The translations under genes and the position numbers were made by a program. DNA of 34,621 nt from Oscillospiraceae bacterium (lineage in GTDB: Bacteria > Bacillota > Clostridia > Oscillospirales > Ruminococcaceae): contig JAFLUJ010000003.1 in NCBI GenBank assembly GCA_022511485.1, positions 1-34,621 of the forward strand. Reading direction: 5' to 3'. This document shows positions 1 through 9,199 of the stretch, one piece after another (position 1 is the first letter of the stretch; the number at the start of each line of letters is the position of its first letter). The notes beneath the pieces are model-generated. The model was not told where the DNA came from, searched no databases, and saw only the letters and a list, made by a program, of their open reading frames with translations.

Positions 1-267
1 GGTTTCAATGGTCGTTGTTTCTTCCGGTGTTGTTTGGGTCGTTTCCTCGGTTGTGATTTCAGATGTTGTTGTCGCTTCGGTTGTGGCTGCAGGAGTTGTA
101 GTTTCTTCTGTTGTTTCTTCGGTTACTTTTTCTGTTGTGGTGGTGGTTGGCTCAGTGGTGGTTTCGTCGACCAAGGCTTCATCACCCACACCACAGCAGG
201 ACAATGACAGCACTATGGCAAACGCCAGTGCAAGGGTTATTGATTTTTTAATTAATGTTTTCATCAT
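1..267 (-). CDS. Thr-rich lipoprotein, N-terminal part (cut by window start)
   Basis: The reading frame starts at ATG 267 behind a GAGGAGG ribosome-binding site 6 nt upstream and runs off the window edge. The N-terminus (MMKTLIKKS followed by a hydrophobic stretch LALAFAIVLSLSCC) is a signal peptide, and the LSCCG segment fits a lipobox, so the mature protein should be lipid-anchored outside the membrane. What follows is almost only Thr, Glu, Ala and Ser (repeats of the TTE/EETT type), a low-complexity linker typical of secreted Clostridia proteins, where it precedes a catalytic or binding domain. That domain lies outside the window, so no function can be assigned. A plus-strand Val/Ser-rich open frame over the same bases is its antisense shadow. 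Confidence 0.8.
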   Translation of the reverse strand, partial: MMKTLIKKSITLALAFAIVLSLSCCGVGDEALVDETTTEPTTTTTEKVTEETTEETTTPAATTEATTTSEITTEETTQTTPEETTTIET

Positions 268-625
268 AGCATACCTCCTCATTATAATTATGTTATAATA
301 TAGCTGACTTGTTCAAGTAATTTTTAGTAAAAGGGGCAATTTTTATAGTAGAGTGTTTTTTGACAATATTAACAAAAATGTCCCTTTGACAAATTTATGT
401 CAAAGGACAGCGATTTATAAACCATGGTTTTCCTTGTGTTATTTTATTTCACATATTGTAGCATATCATAATAGCTTTGTCAAGGAAGCAAATATTTCTT
501 TACTTCAAAAAACAGTATTTTCAGGTGTTTCCGAAAGCTTCATTCTCTTTGCGGAACTGCGTAAAATCGTCATGAAAACCACTTTTACCGTTAGGATTAT
601 GATCTTTCCCATTCCACATAAGAAC
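268..625. other. Intergenic region with promoter area and one hairpin
   Basis: No credible gene is seen here. Bases 379-409 form a near-perfect hairpin (TGTCCCTTTGACA paired with TGTCAAAGGACA, one bulged C). On the minus strand it lies upstream of the truncated lipoprotein and could be an operator or part of a long leader. AT-rich sequence at 285-320 (TATAAT-like on the minus strand, with TTGAAC further up) probably holds the lipoprotein promoter, but the spacing is not decisive. Confidence 0.4.
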
Positions 626-661
626 AAAACCACCGAAAGAATGAACTCTCTCGGTGGTTTT
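626..661 (-). terminator. Terminator of the ABC operon (bidirectional stem)
   Basis: AAAACCACCGA (626-636) pairs with TCGGTGGTTTT (651-661) around a 14-nt loop, with T-rich sequence on either side. It lies 30 nt past the last stop codon of the eight-gene minus-strand operon, so it most likely ends that transcript. It could also stop plus-strand read-through. Confidence 0.85.
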
Positions 662-690
662 AAATTCAGTTAATATAGAATATGAACCCC

Positions 691-1776
691 TTACATACCG
701 GTAAGACCCGAACGAGCAATACCTTCTGTGAAGTTCTTTTGCAGCAGGATATACAGCACCAGGATCGGAGTGATCGAGATAAGGCAGGCAGCCTCCATCC
801 AGACAATGATCTCACGTGTATTTACCTGAGCATTTGCATCGCCGAACAAAAGTACCTTGATGTTTGCACTCAGGTTTTTCAGCGTCAGCGCCAGAGTCTT
901 ATAGTTCATAAAGAACGATGTACTTACATAGTAGTCATTCCAGTACCAAACTACTGAAAGCAGGAATACTGTAAGGAACGTAGAACCTGCATTAGGTATC
1001 ATAACACGTGCAAAAGTCGTAAGCGGAGAGCATCCGTCCAGTGCAGCAGCGTCCTCAAGCTCCTTAGGAAGACCTCTGAATGACTGTCTGAACAGGTAAA
1101 TGAATAGACCTGCACGCAATCCGTTAGCTGTCAGAGCAGGGAGGTACATCGCTGCTGCCTTATCAATAAGGCTGTAGTAATCTCCCTTGATCATATAGTA
1201 AATGCCAAGGGGATTGAAGTAACGGAAGAACATATACAGCGGGATAAGTATGATCTGCGGAGGTACAATGATCATCATGATAACGATAAAGAACAAAATA
1301 TTCTTGCCCTTGAAATTATACCGTGCAAATCCATAGCCTGTTACCGCACAGGTAAGAACCTGGAGTACTGAGCAAACTATGTTCAGTTTAAGAGTATTTC
1401 CCAATGTTTTGCCAAACTCCATTGCCTTTACTACGTCCTTGATATTTGATGTTGTAAAGTGTCTTGGTATCCACATGATCGTAGGATCATTCATGTCAGC
1501 TCTTGTACGGAAAGCAGCTGTGATCATATAAAGCAAGGGATAAATGATGATGAAGCACAAACCGAAAACGATAAGACCTCTGAAAATAGGCCACATAGCC
1601 TCTACAAACTGCTTACGTCTGAGATAGGCTTGCTCCTCAGGAGTGAGACACTCCATTCTCTTCTTATAGCGTTCTCTTTTTTCCATGCGGGAGAGCTTCT
1701 CCAGCTTGGGTTTTTTCTGAGGTTTATTTTTGTCAATGAAGTCAGAGATAACGTCTTTAATACCACTCATAGCCAT
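691..1776 (-). CDS. Carbohydrate ABC transporter permease, MalG-like
   Basis: This is an inner-membrane subunit of an ABC sugar importer. The 361-residue protein has a long charged cytoplasmic N-terminus (about residues 1-60, rich in Lys/Arg) and then six hydrophobic segments. The conserved EAA loop that contacts the ATPase is visible near residues 240-262 (LPKELEDAAALDGCSP, ending in MIP). It is the last gene of the operon, 14 nt after the preceding permease, with an AGGAGGGGGAG ribosome-binding site. The order MalF-like then MalG-like is the usual one for the CUT1 sugar uptake family. The substrate cannot be read from the sequence, and no ATPase gene is present in the window, so a shared MsmK-type ATPase is inferred. 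Confidence 0.93.
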   Translation of the reverse strand: MAMSGIKDVISDFIDKNKPQKKPKLEKLSRMEKRERYKKRMECLTPEEQAYLRRKQFVEAMWPIFRGLIVFGLCFIIIYPLLYMITAAFRTRADMNDPTIMWIPRHFTTSNIKDVVKAMEFGKTLGNTLKLNIVCSVLQVLTCAVTGYGFARYNFKGKNILFFIVIMMIIVPPQIILIPLYMFFRYFNPLGIYYMIKGDYYSLIDKAAAMYLPALTANGLRAGLFIYLFRQSFRGLPKELEDAAALDGCSPLTTFARVMIPNAGSTFLTVFLLSVVWYWNDYYVSTSFFMNYKTLALTLKNLSANIKVLLFGDANAQVNTREIIVWMEAACLISITPILVLYILLQKNFTEGIARSGLTGM

Positions 1777-1790
1777 TTTTCTCCCCCTCC

Positions 1791-2717
1791 TTAATCATCA
1801 TACCATACAAGCTTGTTTATGATCGCGAATATGATTCCGAGAACTACAAGGATTATTCCGAAGTAGCTCCACGCCATTGCCGCCGACAAACCGTATTTCC
1901 ATTCGGTCTGAACACTCAGCAATCGTTCCATTACCTGATTGGTAGGATCCGTAAAGGCATCGATGATCGTATAAACTATGTTTACAAGGATCATTGGGGA
2001 AATATAAGGCAGTGTGATTTTCCAGAAGAACTCCCATGAGGTAGCACCCTCAATTCCGGCTGCTTCTCTTGCGGAAGTAGGTATACCCTGCAATGCAGAC
2101 AGGAAAATGATTATCTGGATACCGCATTTCCATACCAGATTAAGTATGTCAGAGGTTATTTCCGTAAGCATATCCGTAAATGTCGCGCTGAATCCGTAGA
2201 TACCCACGAACTCCAGCAGCTGGTCTACCATGTCTGCCTCAAACATTGTTGAGAACTGAGCTGCCTCATTGTTTCCGCTGGTTTCCAGGTCGCCGGTGAT
2301 GATAGCATATACCGGACCGGTCGCAATGATTACCGGCAGGAAGAATACTGCTCTTGCAAAGGTTCTTCCGCGGAAATTCTGATTGATTACGATCGCAACG
2401 AAAAGGGAGAAAACAACGATTACCGGCAGGTCAAGCGCCATATCCTTTAATGAAGCAACCAGATACTGTCTGAAGTTCGGGTCGGTCATAAATGCGTTTT
2501 TGTAGTTCAGGAAAATATTCACCTTTCCCGTACTGTTATCGATCAGATCTTTTATCGCCGGAGCTCCTACCTCAGGAGCAACGTCATGGAACGAGTAGTA
2601 AAAGGACTGAAGCAGCGGAATGATAAAGAACATCAGCGCACCGACAAACCATAACGCAATAAAGCCATAGCCATAAAGACCTTTTTTCCTTTCATAGGAC
2701 ATATAAAGCTTTTTCAT
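1791..2717 (-). CDS. Carbohydrate ABC transporter permease, MalF-like
   Basis: This 308-residue membrane protein is the partner of the downstream MalG-like subunit. The EAA loop is clear (TSAREAAGIEGATSWEFFW, then ITLP) at about residues 214-238. The start codon overlaps the stop of the preceding large secreted-protein gene by one base (TGATG), which suggests translational coupling. Between the first and second membrane segments there is a larger extracytoplasmic stretch than in minimal permeases. Together with the next gene it forms the second of two permease pairs in the operon, far from the solute-binding protein gene. It may use the same binding protein or serve a different step. Confidence 0.93.
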   Translation of the reverse strand: MKKLYMSYERKKGLYGYGFIALWFVGALMFFIIPLLQSFYYSFHDVAPEVGAPAIKDLIDNSTGKVNIFLNYKNAFMTDPNFRQYLVASLKDMALDLPVIVVFSLFVAIVINQNFRGRTFARAVFFLPVIIATGPVYAIITGDLETSGNNEAAQFSTMFEADMVDQLLEFVGIYGFSATFTDMLTEITSDILNLVWKCGIQIIIFLSALQGIPTSAREAAGIEGATSWEFFWKITLPYISPMILVNIVYTIIDAFTDPTNQVMERLLSVQTEWKYGLSAAMAWSYFGIILVVLGIIFAIINKLVWYDD

Positions 2718-4993
2718 CAGCCGATTACCTCCTTTCCGATATAATCATAAAGACTGATCTTATTTCCGTTCTTAGTAACGGTCTTGTCTGCAAAGTTTAC
2801 AACAGTCTTTGTGCCGTTTGCGTAAACTGTTTCGACCTCATTATCCGACAAAATATTATATTCTGTGATCTGATTTCCTGCAACATCTGAGAGAACCTCA
2901 TTAGCAAACTTATAGCAGCCTGCTGCGTCTTCAACCCAGTATCTGTAATCAGCATAATAATATTTGTCGTATTTTGTATCCTTAAGCTCGTTAGCTTCGT
3001 CAGCAACAAAGTCAAATCTTACGTTAGTTCCTGATGCTACAGCGCTGAGAACCAGATCAGCTATCTGAGCGTCACCGTTTACCGCTGTACTGGAAACAGG
3101 CTTCAAACCGCTCATAACTATCTGATAGAATGGTATCTCCACATCAAACAGGTCATATTTGCTGGAGTTAAGAGGAACATTTGAAACATGATCCACATAT
3201 TTCAGTACGTAAGCGTTTGCTCCGTCTGCAAGTATCGAGCCAACTGAGCTTTGCAGGTCTGCCATATATTCCTGGAGATTGTTCTTGAACATCTCTCTGG
3301 AAATGGTAGTTCTGCCATAGTCTCCATAAATCACAGTTGTCGCGCTGCCCACCGATATGGTGCTCAGTCCTTGCTTTTTATAGCTGTCTGCAAGGTTATC
3401 AAATACCTTTGCATATTTTCTCGGACTCAGCAATGACATAGCCTTATAGTATTTGTTTTCAACGCCGTGTGCAAGGTCGTATTCTATCTGTCTGGAATAT
3501 GCGTTGGAAACTCTTATGGCTGTATCTGTTGCAGTCCAGTATCCTTTACCGGTCTTGAATGTCAGATTGTCTACCGCAGGATAAATAGTAATATCATTTA
3601 TCTTGGCATAATCCATAAGATCCTCAAAAGCGCCGTTGCCGCCCAGCTTTGAAGCAGCCTTTGCTTTGTCGGAAACCTGTTCCTTTATATCCGCAGTAGT
3701 CCATTGATTGTACTGAACTACTATGCTGTCTACGTCCATATTCTTGAGCTGTCCGAGAATATTTTTCGCATCCTTAAAGGAGGTGGTTTTATGCTGCATT
3801 GTTACCGGCAGACCAAGAACAGTTTCAGTTTTAAGAGTACCGCCGTAGAAATCAACATAAAGAGCAGTTTTATCCGCAGCAGCAGACTTTGTAACTCCCT
3901 CTGAATCCGTGAGATAATTTCTGTAGGCGTCTGCTATATCAATATAGTCCACCTTGCCGGTATCAGAAACCGGATAATATCTTACTTCTATCTCAGGAAC
4001 TTTAATGCCTCTCTTTTCAAAAACCTTAAGCGGGTTGGACTCGCCGCCCATAAGGTATTCATCAGATGTTCTGATCTCGAAATCGAAGTAGCAGGAGTTG
4101 TAGCTTGTTTTATTCTGTGCTCCCACGTAGGTGTTTATCGTAGCACAGGTATCGCCCTTGTCAGCAACGACCAGTAATCCGCCGTCATTCTTTACGATGC
4201 CGAACATCGGAAGGTAGATAGGCTGTGATGTAGTTGGCTTAGTCGTCTTTACAGCAGTAATATCATTACCGTAGACCTTGCCCTGATAGATCTTGTATCC
4301 TGCCTTGCCGTTGTTGAAGTTTATAAGAGCACCGCTTCCGTCCGGGATTACGAAGTATCCTTCCTCTTCACTGTCAGCCGCACCGAATGTCGTAAGAAGC
4401 GAAATATCGGTGGCGATCTTATCGCCGTTTCTCTCGATGATCTCTTTGGTATCAACACTTACTGCAAGATAGTTGTCATTCAGCGTATATTTGACCGGAA
4501 CGAGTATCTCTGCATCTCCGAAATCAAATGTTGCTTCCACGCCTGTATCAGTTACCTTCATTTGATATTTACTCTTTGTTCTGGCAACCTGTGTAAGAGT
4601 ACGACGTCTTGAAACCTCTGCATAAACCAGTGACATTCCGGATTTAAGCTCTTCCTTCTGAGCTTTTTTTCCTGCGGAAGCATCCGCATTTATCGGATTT
4701 GACCACCAGATCTTGCCGTTCTTTTTGTCTTTGAGCGCGAACTGTACTTCGCTTTCATTGTAGTAGAACGCAAGATTGCTGTTCTCGACAGCGAGCTTCA
4801 TGTTTTTCATTGCGTCGTCTTCGGTAATGAGCTTATCCTCATTGATGTCATATTCATCAGCGTCAATAGCCTCGCTCTCCTCAGAACTGCTGCTTTCCGC
4901 CTCATCATCCGAGCTTGCGGGAACTGCAAACAGCGGAACCATAAGCGCCATACAGCAGATACCGGCAAGAAACTTTTTCATAGCTTTTCGCAT
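2717..4993 (-). CDS. Large secreted protein, DUF5696-like
   Basis: The 758-residue protein has an N-terminal signal peptide (MRKAMKKFLAGICCMALMVP) with no convincing lipobox, then a Ser/Glu/Asp-rich linker (residues ~28-50). The rest looks like a globular extracellular protein: an N-terminal beta-rich part (~55-300), then alternating strands and helices that resemble a TIM-barrel-type glycosidase fold (e.g. VDFYGG, DSIVVQYNQWT, ITIYPAVDNL). I associate it with DUF5696 proteins, which occur in sugar ABC clusters of Firmicutes; this is recognition by context and general look, not a search. It is coupled by a one-base overlap to a MalF-like gene, so it probably acts on, or delivers, the substrate of that importer. 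The ribosome-binding site (GTGGTG) is weak. Confidence 0.72.
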   Translation of the reverse strand: MRKAMKKFLAGICCMALMVPLFAVPASSDDEAESSSSEESEAIDADEYDINEDKLITEDDAMKNMKLAVENSNLAFYYNESEVQFALKDKKNGKIWWSNPINADASAGKKAQKEELKSGMSLVYAEVSRRRTLTQVARTKSKYQMKVTDTGVEATFDFGDAEILVPVKYTLNDNYLAVSVDTKEIIERNGDKIATDISLLTTFGAADSEEEGYFVIPDGSGALINFNNGKAGYKIYQGKVYGNDITAVKTTKPTTSQPIYLPMFGIVKNDGGLLVVADKGDTCATINTYVGAQNKTSYNSCYFDFEIRTSDEYLMGGESNPLKVFEKRGIKVPEIEVRYYPVSDTGKVDYIDIADAYRNYLTDSEGVTKSAAADKTALYVDFYGGTLKTETVLGLPVTMQHKTTSFKDAKNILGQLKNMDVDSIVVQYNQWTTADIKEQVSDKAKAASKLGGNGAFEDLMDYAKINDITIYPAVDNLTFKTGKGYWTATDTAIRVSNAYSRQIEYDLAHGVENKYYKAMSLLSPRKYAKVFDNLADSYKKQGLSTISVGSATTVIYGDYGRTTISREMFKNNLQEYMADLQSSVGSILADGANAYVLKYVDHVSNVPLNSSKYDLFDVEIPFYQIVMSGLKPVSSTAVNGDAQIADLVLSAVASGTNVRFDFVADEANELKDTKYDKYYYADYRYWVEDAAGCYKFANEVLSDVAGNQITEYNILSDNEVETVYANGTKTVVNFADKTVTKNGNKISLYDYIGKEVIG

Positions 4994-5023
4994 TAATTAT
5001 TTCACCACTTTTCGTTTATAGTA

Positions 5024-5653
5024 TTAAACTCTGAATCTGTAAGAAAGCTCCGTATAGATCGAAAGGACAAATATTATTACCTGCTGGAACAGTGTAAGAA
5101 GAAGTACGAGCAGGAACAGGATCGCAACCATTGCCACCAGCGTCAGCAGCATAAGCGCTATAGTCTTTCCGAAGGTGAACTGGTGTACTGCTTTTATTCC
5201 CGATATAAATAGTACGAAGCTCCAGCATAATCCGAGGATCTCGACTGCCTGGATAAATACATATTCATCCTGGATCAGGAAGTGGGACATTACCGTACCT
5301 ATCAGATAGCAGGCAATAAACGGTATCAATGCATAAGCGGAATTGATGAAAATGTTTCTCATGCTTCCCTCGCCGTCAAAAAGCGTACACATCGCCCAGT
5401 TTGCCACTACCCAGGTTATGAACAGTATGAAGCTTTTGAATATGTAAGGAACGATGTTGAATGTCTTGTCATAATCAGAGTAATACTGAAAACCGTAAAG
5501 TCTGTTGTAAGCGATCTGCTGTACAAACAGCAGGCACACGACCAAAATAGCTATACGCATAGAGCCTGCTTTTTTCCAGCGAAGATCCTCGAAGCCCTCG
5601 AAAGGGTGGAAGATCACGTGTTTTACAAACTGAGGTCTGCTCAGATCCAACAT
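5024..5653 (-). CDS. Yip1-family-like integral membrane protein
   Basis: The start chosen is ATG 5653 (MLDLSRPQF), one base after the stop of the upstream gene (TAATATG). The open frame extends further, but that would overlap the upstream gene by 80 nt. The 209-residue product has about five hydrophobic segments and a short N-terminal cytoplasmic part with HPFEGFEDLRW, which resembles the start of bacterial Yip1/DUF1282 membrane proteins. The molecular role is unknown; its position between a membrane-anchored NHL protein and a secreted DUF5696-like protein suggests an accessory in the membrane complex of this transport operon. A clean alternative would be an uncharacterised polytopic membrane protein. 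Confidence 0.75.
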   Translation of the reverse strand: MLDLSRPQFVKHVIFHPFEGFEDLRWKKAGSMRIAILVVCLLFVQQIAYNRLYGFQYYSDYDKTFNIVPYIFKSFILFITWVVANWAMCTLFDGEGSMRNIFINSAYALIPFIACYLIGTVMSHFLIQDEYVFIQAVEILGLCWSFVLFISGIKAVHQFTFGKTIALMLLTLVAMVAILFLLVLLLTLFQQVIIFVLSIYTELSYRFRV

Positions 5654-5654
5654 A

Positions 5655-7157
5655 TTACAGCACACCGCCCTTTCTTCTTCTCTTCTCCCAAGGATATATG
5701 ATCTTTCTGCGCTTGCGCAGCTGCTTGTAAACAATGATGAGAGCGATCACCGCAATAATTACCAACAGACACATCTGATAGTTTGCTTTTATCCATATGT
5801 CTCTGTAGCCCTCAAAAGCCTTGTTATAACGTATGCGGCTTATTGCTACTTCAAAGTATTCCATTGCTTCTTCATACTCATATCTGTTATAGAGCGCATT
5901 GCCTATACCGATATAAGCTCTGCGGTAGTTTCCGTCATACTTAAGAACGTTCTTCCAGGGTTCAAGGGATTCCTCATAATAACCTGCGTTATAGAGGTTC
6001 GCTGCCTCTGTAACGATCTCTCCGAAAACTGTTCTTGTAAATAACGTGATGTTATTTTTTCTTGAATCCAGTACGTAGATATGATTATCGTGACTTTCAA
6101 TAGCAGCTGCCGACTGGAAAAGACCAAGCTGATCGCCTGTGCCGCCCATTATGAACATCAGCCAGCATTCCTTATCATACTGGAAGATACGTCCATGCTG
6201 GAAGTCCAGTATATTGAGCTCTCCGTTGGGACCGAGATCAATATCCGTAAGGCTTGAATTCTTTGAGTAGATCGAGTAGTATGTAGGAGGCATATCACCG
6301 AAGGTCATATCCGCTGCGCCTACGGAGTCAAGAATGTTATCGCCTCTTGGGTTAAGCTTTTTAACCAGGTCTGTAGTTACTGTCTGGGAATCTGTAACTG
6401 TATAGATAAAGCCCATGTCGTCAATATCAAAGTTTGTGAAGCCGATAGGCGTCTGCTTTGCACTACGCTCTCTCTGTGCTTCTGTACCGATCATGTTCCA
6501 GAAAGCGTTTGCAATAACCTCTGCTGTTGCCTCAACGCGGTTCGCACCGTAGAATCTGAGGAAGTTTCCCTCGGAATCAAACATTATCGCACCCTTTGTA
6601 ACAGATCTTACTACTACGTAAACATTTCCTGCCTTGTCAACAAGTACCTTGTTGGGATTATAGGTAAGGTTTTCATCGTAGAGCTCTGTCTGCGGCCTTC
6701 CGAAGATCATATCAACGTTGCCCTCTGTATCACATTTTATGACACGGTCATTTTCTGTATCACATATGTAGATATATCCGGTGTACTGGTCAACGTATAC
6801 ACCCGTAGGCTTTTTCAGTGTAAGTGTTTCTCCGTTATAATGGAACTCCTTCATTTCCTTCTTGAAGTTGAAATCCAGATCCGTTATAACTATTCTGTTA
6901 TTACCCTTATCAGCTATATACAAAAGTTCATCGTGGGATATGAACAGGTCTGACGGTTCATAGAAGTTTCCGCAGCCCATCATCTCGCCGTCTACGTATT
7001 TCTCAGCGGTGTATCCCGCCTGGGAAGCTACCGGGTCTCCCCACCTGTCATAGCTGTAGGGGTCATATGCTTCCAGCGCGGAGACATTTACAGCCAAAGC
7101 TGAAACAGTCACAGCCGCTGCTGATACTATTGAAAGTAGCTTTTTCAAGCCTGACAT
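5655..7157 (-). CDS. Secreted NHL-repeat beta-propeller protein with TPR and C-terminal membrane anchor
   Basis: The 500-residue protein starts with a signal peptide (MSGLKKLLSIVSAAAVTVSA, cleavage near ALA-VNVSA). Residues ~60-385 contain repeated NHL-type strands (LFISHDELLYIADKGNNRI, GVYVDQYTGYIYICDTEND, VLVDKAGNVYVVV, IDDMGFIYTVTDS, LGPNGELNILD), i.e. a beta-propeller outside the cell. Residues ~390-455 form TPR-like helices (NLYNAGYYEESLEPW; YNRYEYEEAMEYFEVAI). A single membrane helix (~468-485) and a very basic tail (KQLRKRRK, EKRRRK) anchor it with the C-terminus inside. It is probably a protein- or glycan-binding scaffold of the importer operon. The GGAGGG ribosome-binding site supports the start. 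Confidence 0.85.
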   Translation of the reverse strand: MSGLKKLLSIVSAAAVTVSALAVNVSALEAYDPYSYDRWGDPVASQAGYTAEKYVDGEMMGCGNFYEPSDLFISHDELLYIADKGNNRIVITDLDFNFKKEMKEFHYNGETLTLKKPTGVYVDQYTGYIYICDTENDRVIKCDTEGNVDMIFGRPQTELYDENLTYNPNKVLVDKAGNVYVVVRSVTKGAIMFDSEGNFLRFYGANRVEATAEVIANAFWNMIGTEAQRERSAKQTPIGFTNFDIDDMGFIYTVTDSQTVTTDLVKKLNPRGDNILDSVGAADMTFGDMPPTYYSIYSKNSSLTDIDLGPNGELNILDFQHGRIFQYDKECWLMFIMGGTGDQLGLFQSAAAIESHDNHIYVLDSRKNNITLFTRTVFGEIVTEAANLYNAGYYEESLEPWKNVLKYDGNYRRAYIGIGNALYNRYEYEEAMEYFEVAISRIRYNKAFEGYRDIWIKANYQMCLLVIIAVIALIIVYKQLRKRRKIIYPWEKRRRKGGVL

Positions 7158-7186
7158 ATTATCCCTCCATATCGTATTCTATTTCC

Positions 7187-7210
7187 CCGGGAATTTTTTC
7201 ATTGTCCCGG
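7187..7210 (-). promoter_or_regulatory. Intercistronic hairpin in the ABC operon
   Basis: CCGGGA (7187-7192) pairs with TCCCGG (7205-7210) in the 69-nt gap between the second permease gene and the NHL gene, the largest gap in the operon. There is no clear U-run, so it is more likely an mRNA processing or stability element that sets different levels for the binding protein/permeases and the downstream accessory genes than a full terminator. Confidence 0.5.
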
Positions 7211-7226
7211 CGGATATATGCATCCC

Positions 7227-8189
7227 TTAATCCTTCATGCCGGCGTGAGCCATCGTTTCCATAACGTTGCTCTGTGCGGCTATGAATATTGCCAGCGGCG
7301 GGATCATCAGAACTACTGCGGAAGCCGCTATAGCTCCCTGTCTCGCGATACCTGCAGCTGCTATCTGCTGTACTACCGTCGGTATCGTTTTCAGCGCCTC
7401 ATCGTATACCAGCGAGCCGCCGTTTGAGTTCCATGCCGCCTGGAACTGGAAGATGATAATTGTCATTAATGCAGGCTTTGAGTTTGGCATTACTATTCCC
7501 CAGCATATGCGCATAAGTCCTGCACCGTCGATCTTTGCTGCTTCTATCATTGCGTCCGGGATCTGTCCGACGCTCTGGATCATAAGGTAAAGTCCCATTG
7601 AGCTTGCGATCAGCGGGAATATCAGCGCTGAGTATGTGTTGATCATGCCAAGCTTAGCCATTACCATATACTGCATGATGTATGTTACCTGGCTGTTGAA
7701 CAGCAGCGCGATTACTACGATCTTGTTTATTATCTTTACTCCCGGAAATCTGCACTTCGCAAGGATAAAGCCTGCTGTACACGCAAACAGCACGTGAAGC
7801 ACTGTTGCTACTACTGTTACGAAAATACTGTTGAACACGTTCCTGGAAAATGGTACCCAGGAGTTATTTGCTACTACAAACAGATCCTTGAAGTTGTCTG
7901 TTGTAGGATCTATCGCGTAAAGTCTCGGCGGCATGAGGAAGATCTCATTTACCGGCTTCAGAGATGTTACTATCGCGATATAGATAGGCGCCAGCATGAA
8001 CAATCCCAGTATGAACAGAAACAGGAAAATTCCTATATCGTTTGTCCAGCTCTTTCCTACCTGCTTGTTCGTTCCTTTGGATTTCTCCATTTTCTTATGC
8101 TGCTTCTCACGTCTTTTTCTAAGCGCTTCCAGCGCGGCGGCGTTCTCAGCCTCCTGCTGTTCCTTTATTGATTTTTCTTTCGTAGCCAT
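7227..8189 (-). CDS. Carbohydrate ABC transporter permease, MalG-like
   Basis: The 320-residue membrane protein has a charged N-terminal cytoplasmic stretch (~50 residues, many Lys/Glu), six hydrophobic segments and a clear EAA loop (IPDAMIEAAKIDGAG, then GIVMP) at about residues 208-233. It follows the MalF-like gene by 21 nt, with a GAGGTGAGA ribosome-binding site. With that gene and the upstream binding protein it forms the first, complete import set of the operon, lacking only the ATPase. Confidence 0.94.
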   Translation of the reverse strand: MATKEKSIKEQQEAENAAALEALRKRREKQHKKMEKSKGTNKQVGKSWTNDIGIFLFLFILGLFMLAPIYIAIVTSLKPVNEIFLMPPRLYAIDPTTDNFKDLFVVANNSWVPFSRNVFNSIFVTVVATVLHVLFACTAGFILAKCRFPGVKIINKIVVIALLFNSQVTYIMQYMVMAKLGMINTYSALIFPLIASSMGLYLMIQSVGQIPDAMIEAAKIDGAGLMRICWGIVMPNSKPALMTIIIFQFQAAWNSNGGSLVYDEALKTIPTVVQQIAAAGIARQGAIAASAVVLMIPPLAIFIAAQSNVMETMAHAGMKD

Positions 8190-8210
8190 TATGTGATCTC
8201 ACCTCGTTTC

Positions 8211-9176
8211 TCAGTTCATATATTTGCCGAGCAGCTTGGATACTCCCTCGTTACATAGGTACATAACCAGGAACAGCACGAAACATACTGCTGAGGAATA
8301 TCCCATCTCGTAACGGATCCAGCCGTAGTCAAATGCGTGGGTCATAATGGTATGCGCTTTATAATCTGTTGACGGGAAGCCGCAGAGCATTCTTCCTACC
8401 ATATCTACTGTGAAGGAGGATACAATCTGCATTACTGCTGCGAACATCAGCTGAGGTCCCATGGATGGGATAGTTATGTAGATAAGCTCCTGCCATCTGT
8501 TGCTGATACCCTCGATAGCTCCTGCCTCGTACATGGACTTGTCGATACCCTGGAAGCCGGCACGCATCGCAAGGAAGCCGGCGCCCATTGATACCCACAG
8601 CTGTACTATTATAACACAGGGGAGGATATAGTTTGCGTCTGTCAGCCACTGGATAGCAGCTGTTGTGACACCCAGTGTATTGAGAGCTGAGTTGAGATAG
8701 CCGTACACGTCGCCGGAGAAGATCAGGTTCCATACGAAGTAGATGTTTCCTGCCATGGACGGCGCATAGAAGATCAATGTGAATATAGTTTTCAGTACAG
8801 GGTGAAGCTCATTGATAAGCCATGCAAGGAAGAAGCTGAGCGCATAGCTGAGCGGTCCTGTAAATATCGCAAAGATAAGCGTTGTTCTGATCGCGCCGAT
8901 AAATACATCGTCCTCAAGGAACAGGGTATAGAAGTTATCCAGTCCCACGAATTTCGGCGGGAAGTGCGCCATATCAAAGTTTGTAAATCCCATAGGGAGA
9001 GCCATAACAACCGGTATTATCGTGAACACCAGAAAGAAGATCATAAACGGAGCCAGCATTGCGTAGCAGTTCCAGTTACGCTTCATTTCGTGGGTCGTAT
9101 AAGCCCATCTTTCCTTAAAGTCCATTTTGCGTTCATTGGGAAGCAAAATTTCCTTCTTCTGAATTTCAGCAGCCAA
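8211..9176 (-). CDS. Carbohydrate ABC transporter permease, MalF-like
   Basis: The 321-residue permease uses a TTG start (9176) behind a good AAGGAGGGATAA site. It has about 25-30 cytoplasmic residues, then six membrane segments; the EAA loop is GIDKSMYEAGAIEGISN followed by ITIPSM near residues 212-240. It sits 23 nt downstream of the solute-binding protein gene, the standard SBP-MalF-MalG order of CUT1 sugar importers. It should pair with the next gene to form the translocation pore. Confidence 0.94.
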   Translation of the reverse strand: MAAEIQKKEILLPNERKMDFKERWAYTTHEMKRNWNCYAMLAPFMIFFLVFTIIPVVMALPMGFTNFDMAHFPPKFVGLDNFYTLFLEDDVFIGAIRTTLIFAIFTGPLSYALSFFLAWLINELHPVLKTIFTLIFYAPSMAGNIYFVWNLIFSGDVYGYLNSALNTLGVTTAAIQWLTDANYILPCVIIVQLWVSMGAGFLAMRAGFQGIDKSMYEAGAIEGISNRWQELIYITIPSMGPQLMFAAVMQIVSSFTVDMVGRMLCGFPSTDYKAHTIMTHAFDYGWIRYEMGYSSAVCFVLFLVMYLCNEGVSKLLGKYMN

Positions 9177-9199
9177 AGGTTATCCCTCCTTATTATTCA

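Noticed and set aside
8-298. Plus-strand frame of Val/Ser repeats
   Set aside because: It is the antisense of the Thr/Glu-rich lipoprotein, which has a good ribosome-binding site and a signal peptide on the minus strand.
353-673. 106-codon plus-strand frame
   Set aside because: No ribosome-binding site, it runs through the operon terminator and a hairpin, and it has no recognisable sequence features.
3251-3904. Three short plus-strand frames within the DUF5696-like gene
   Set aside because: Antisense shadows without ribosome-binding sites.
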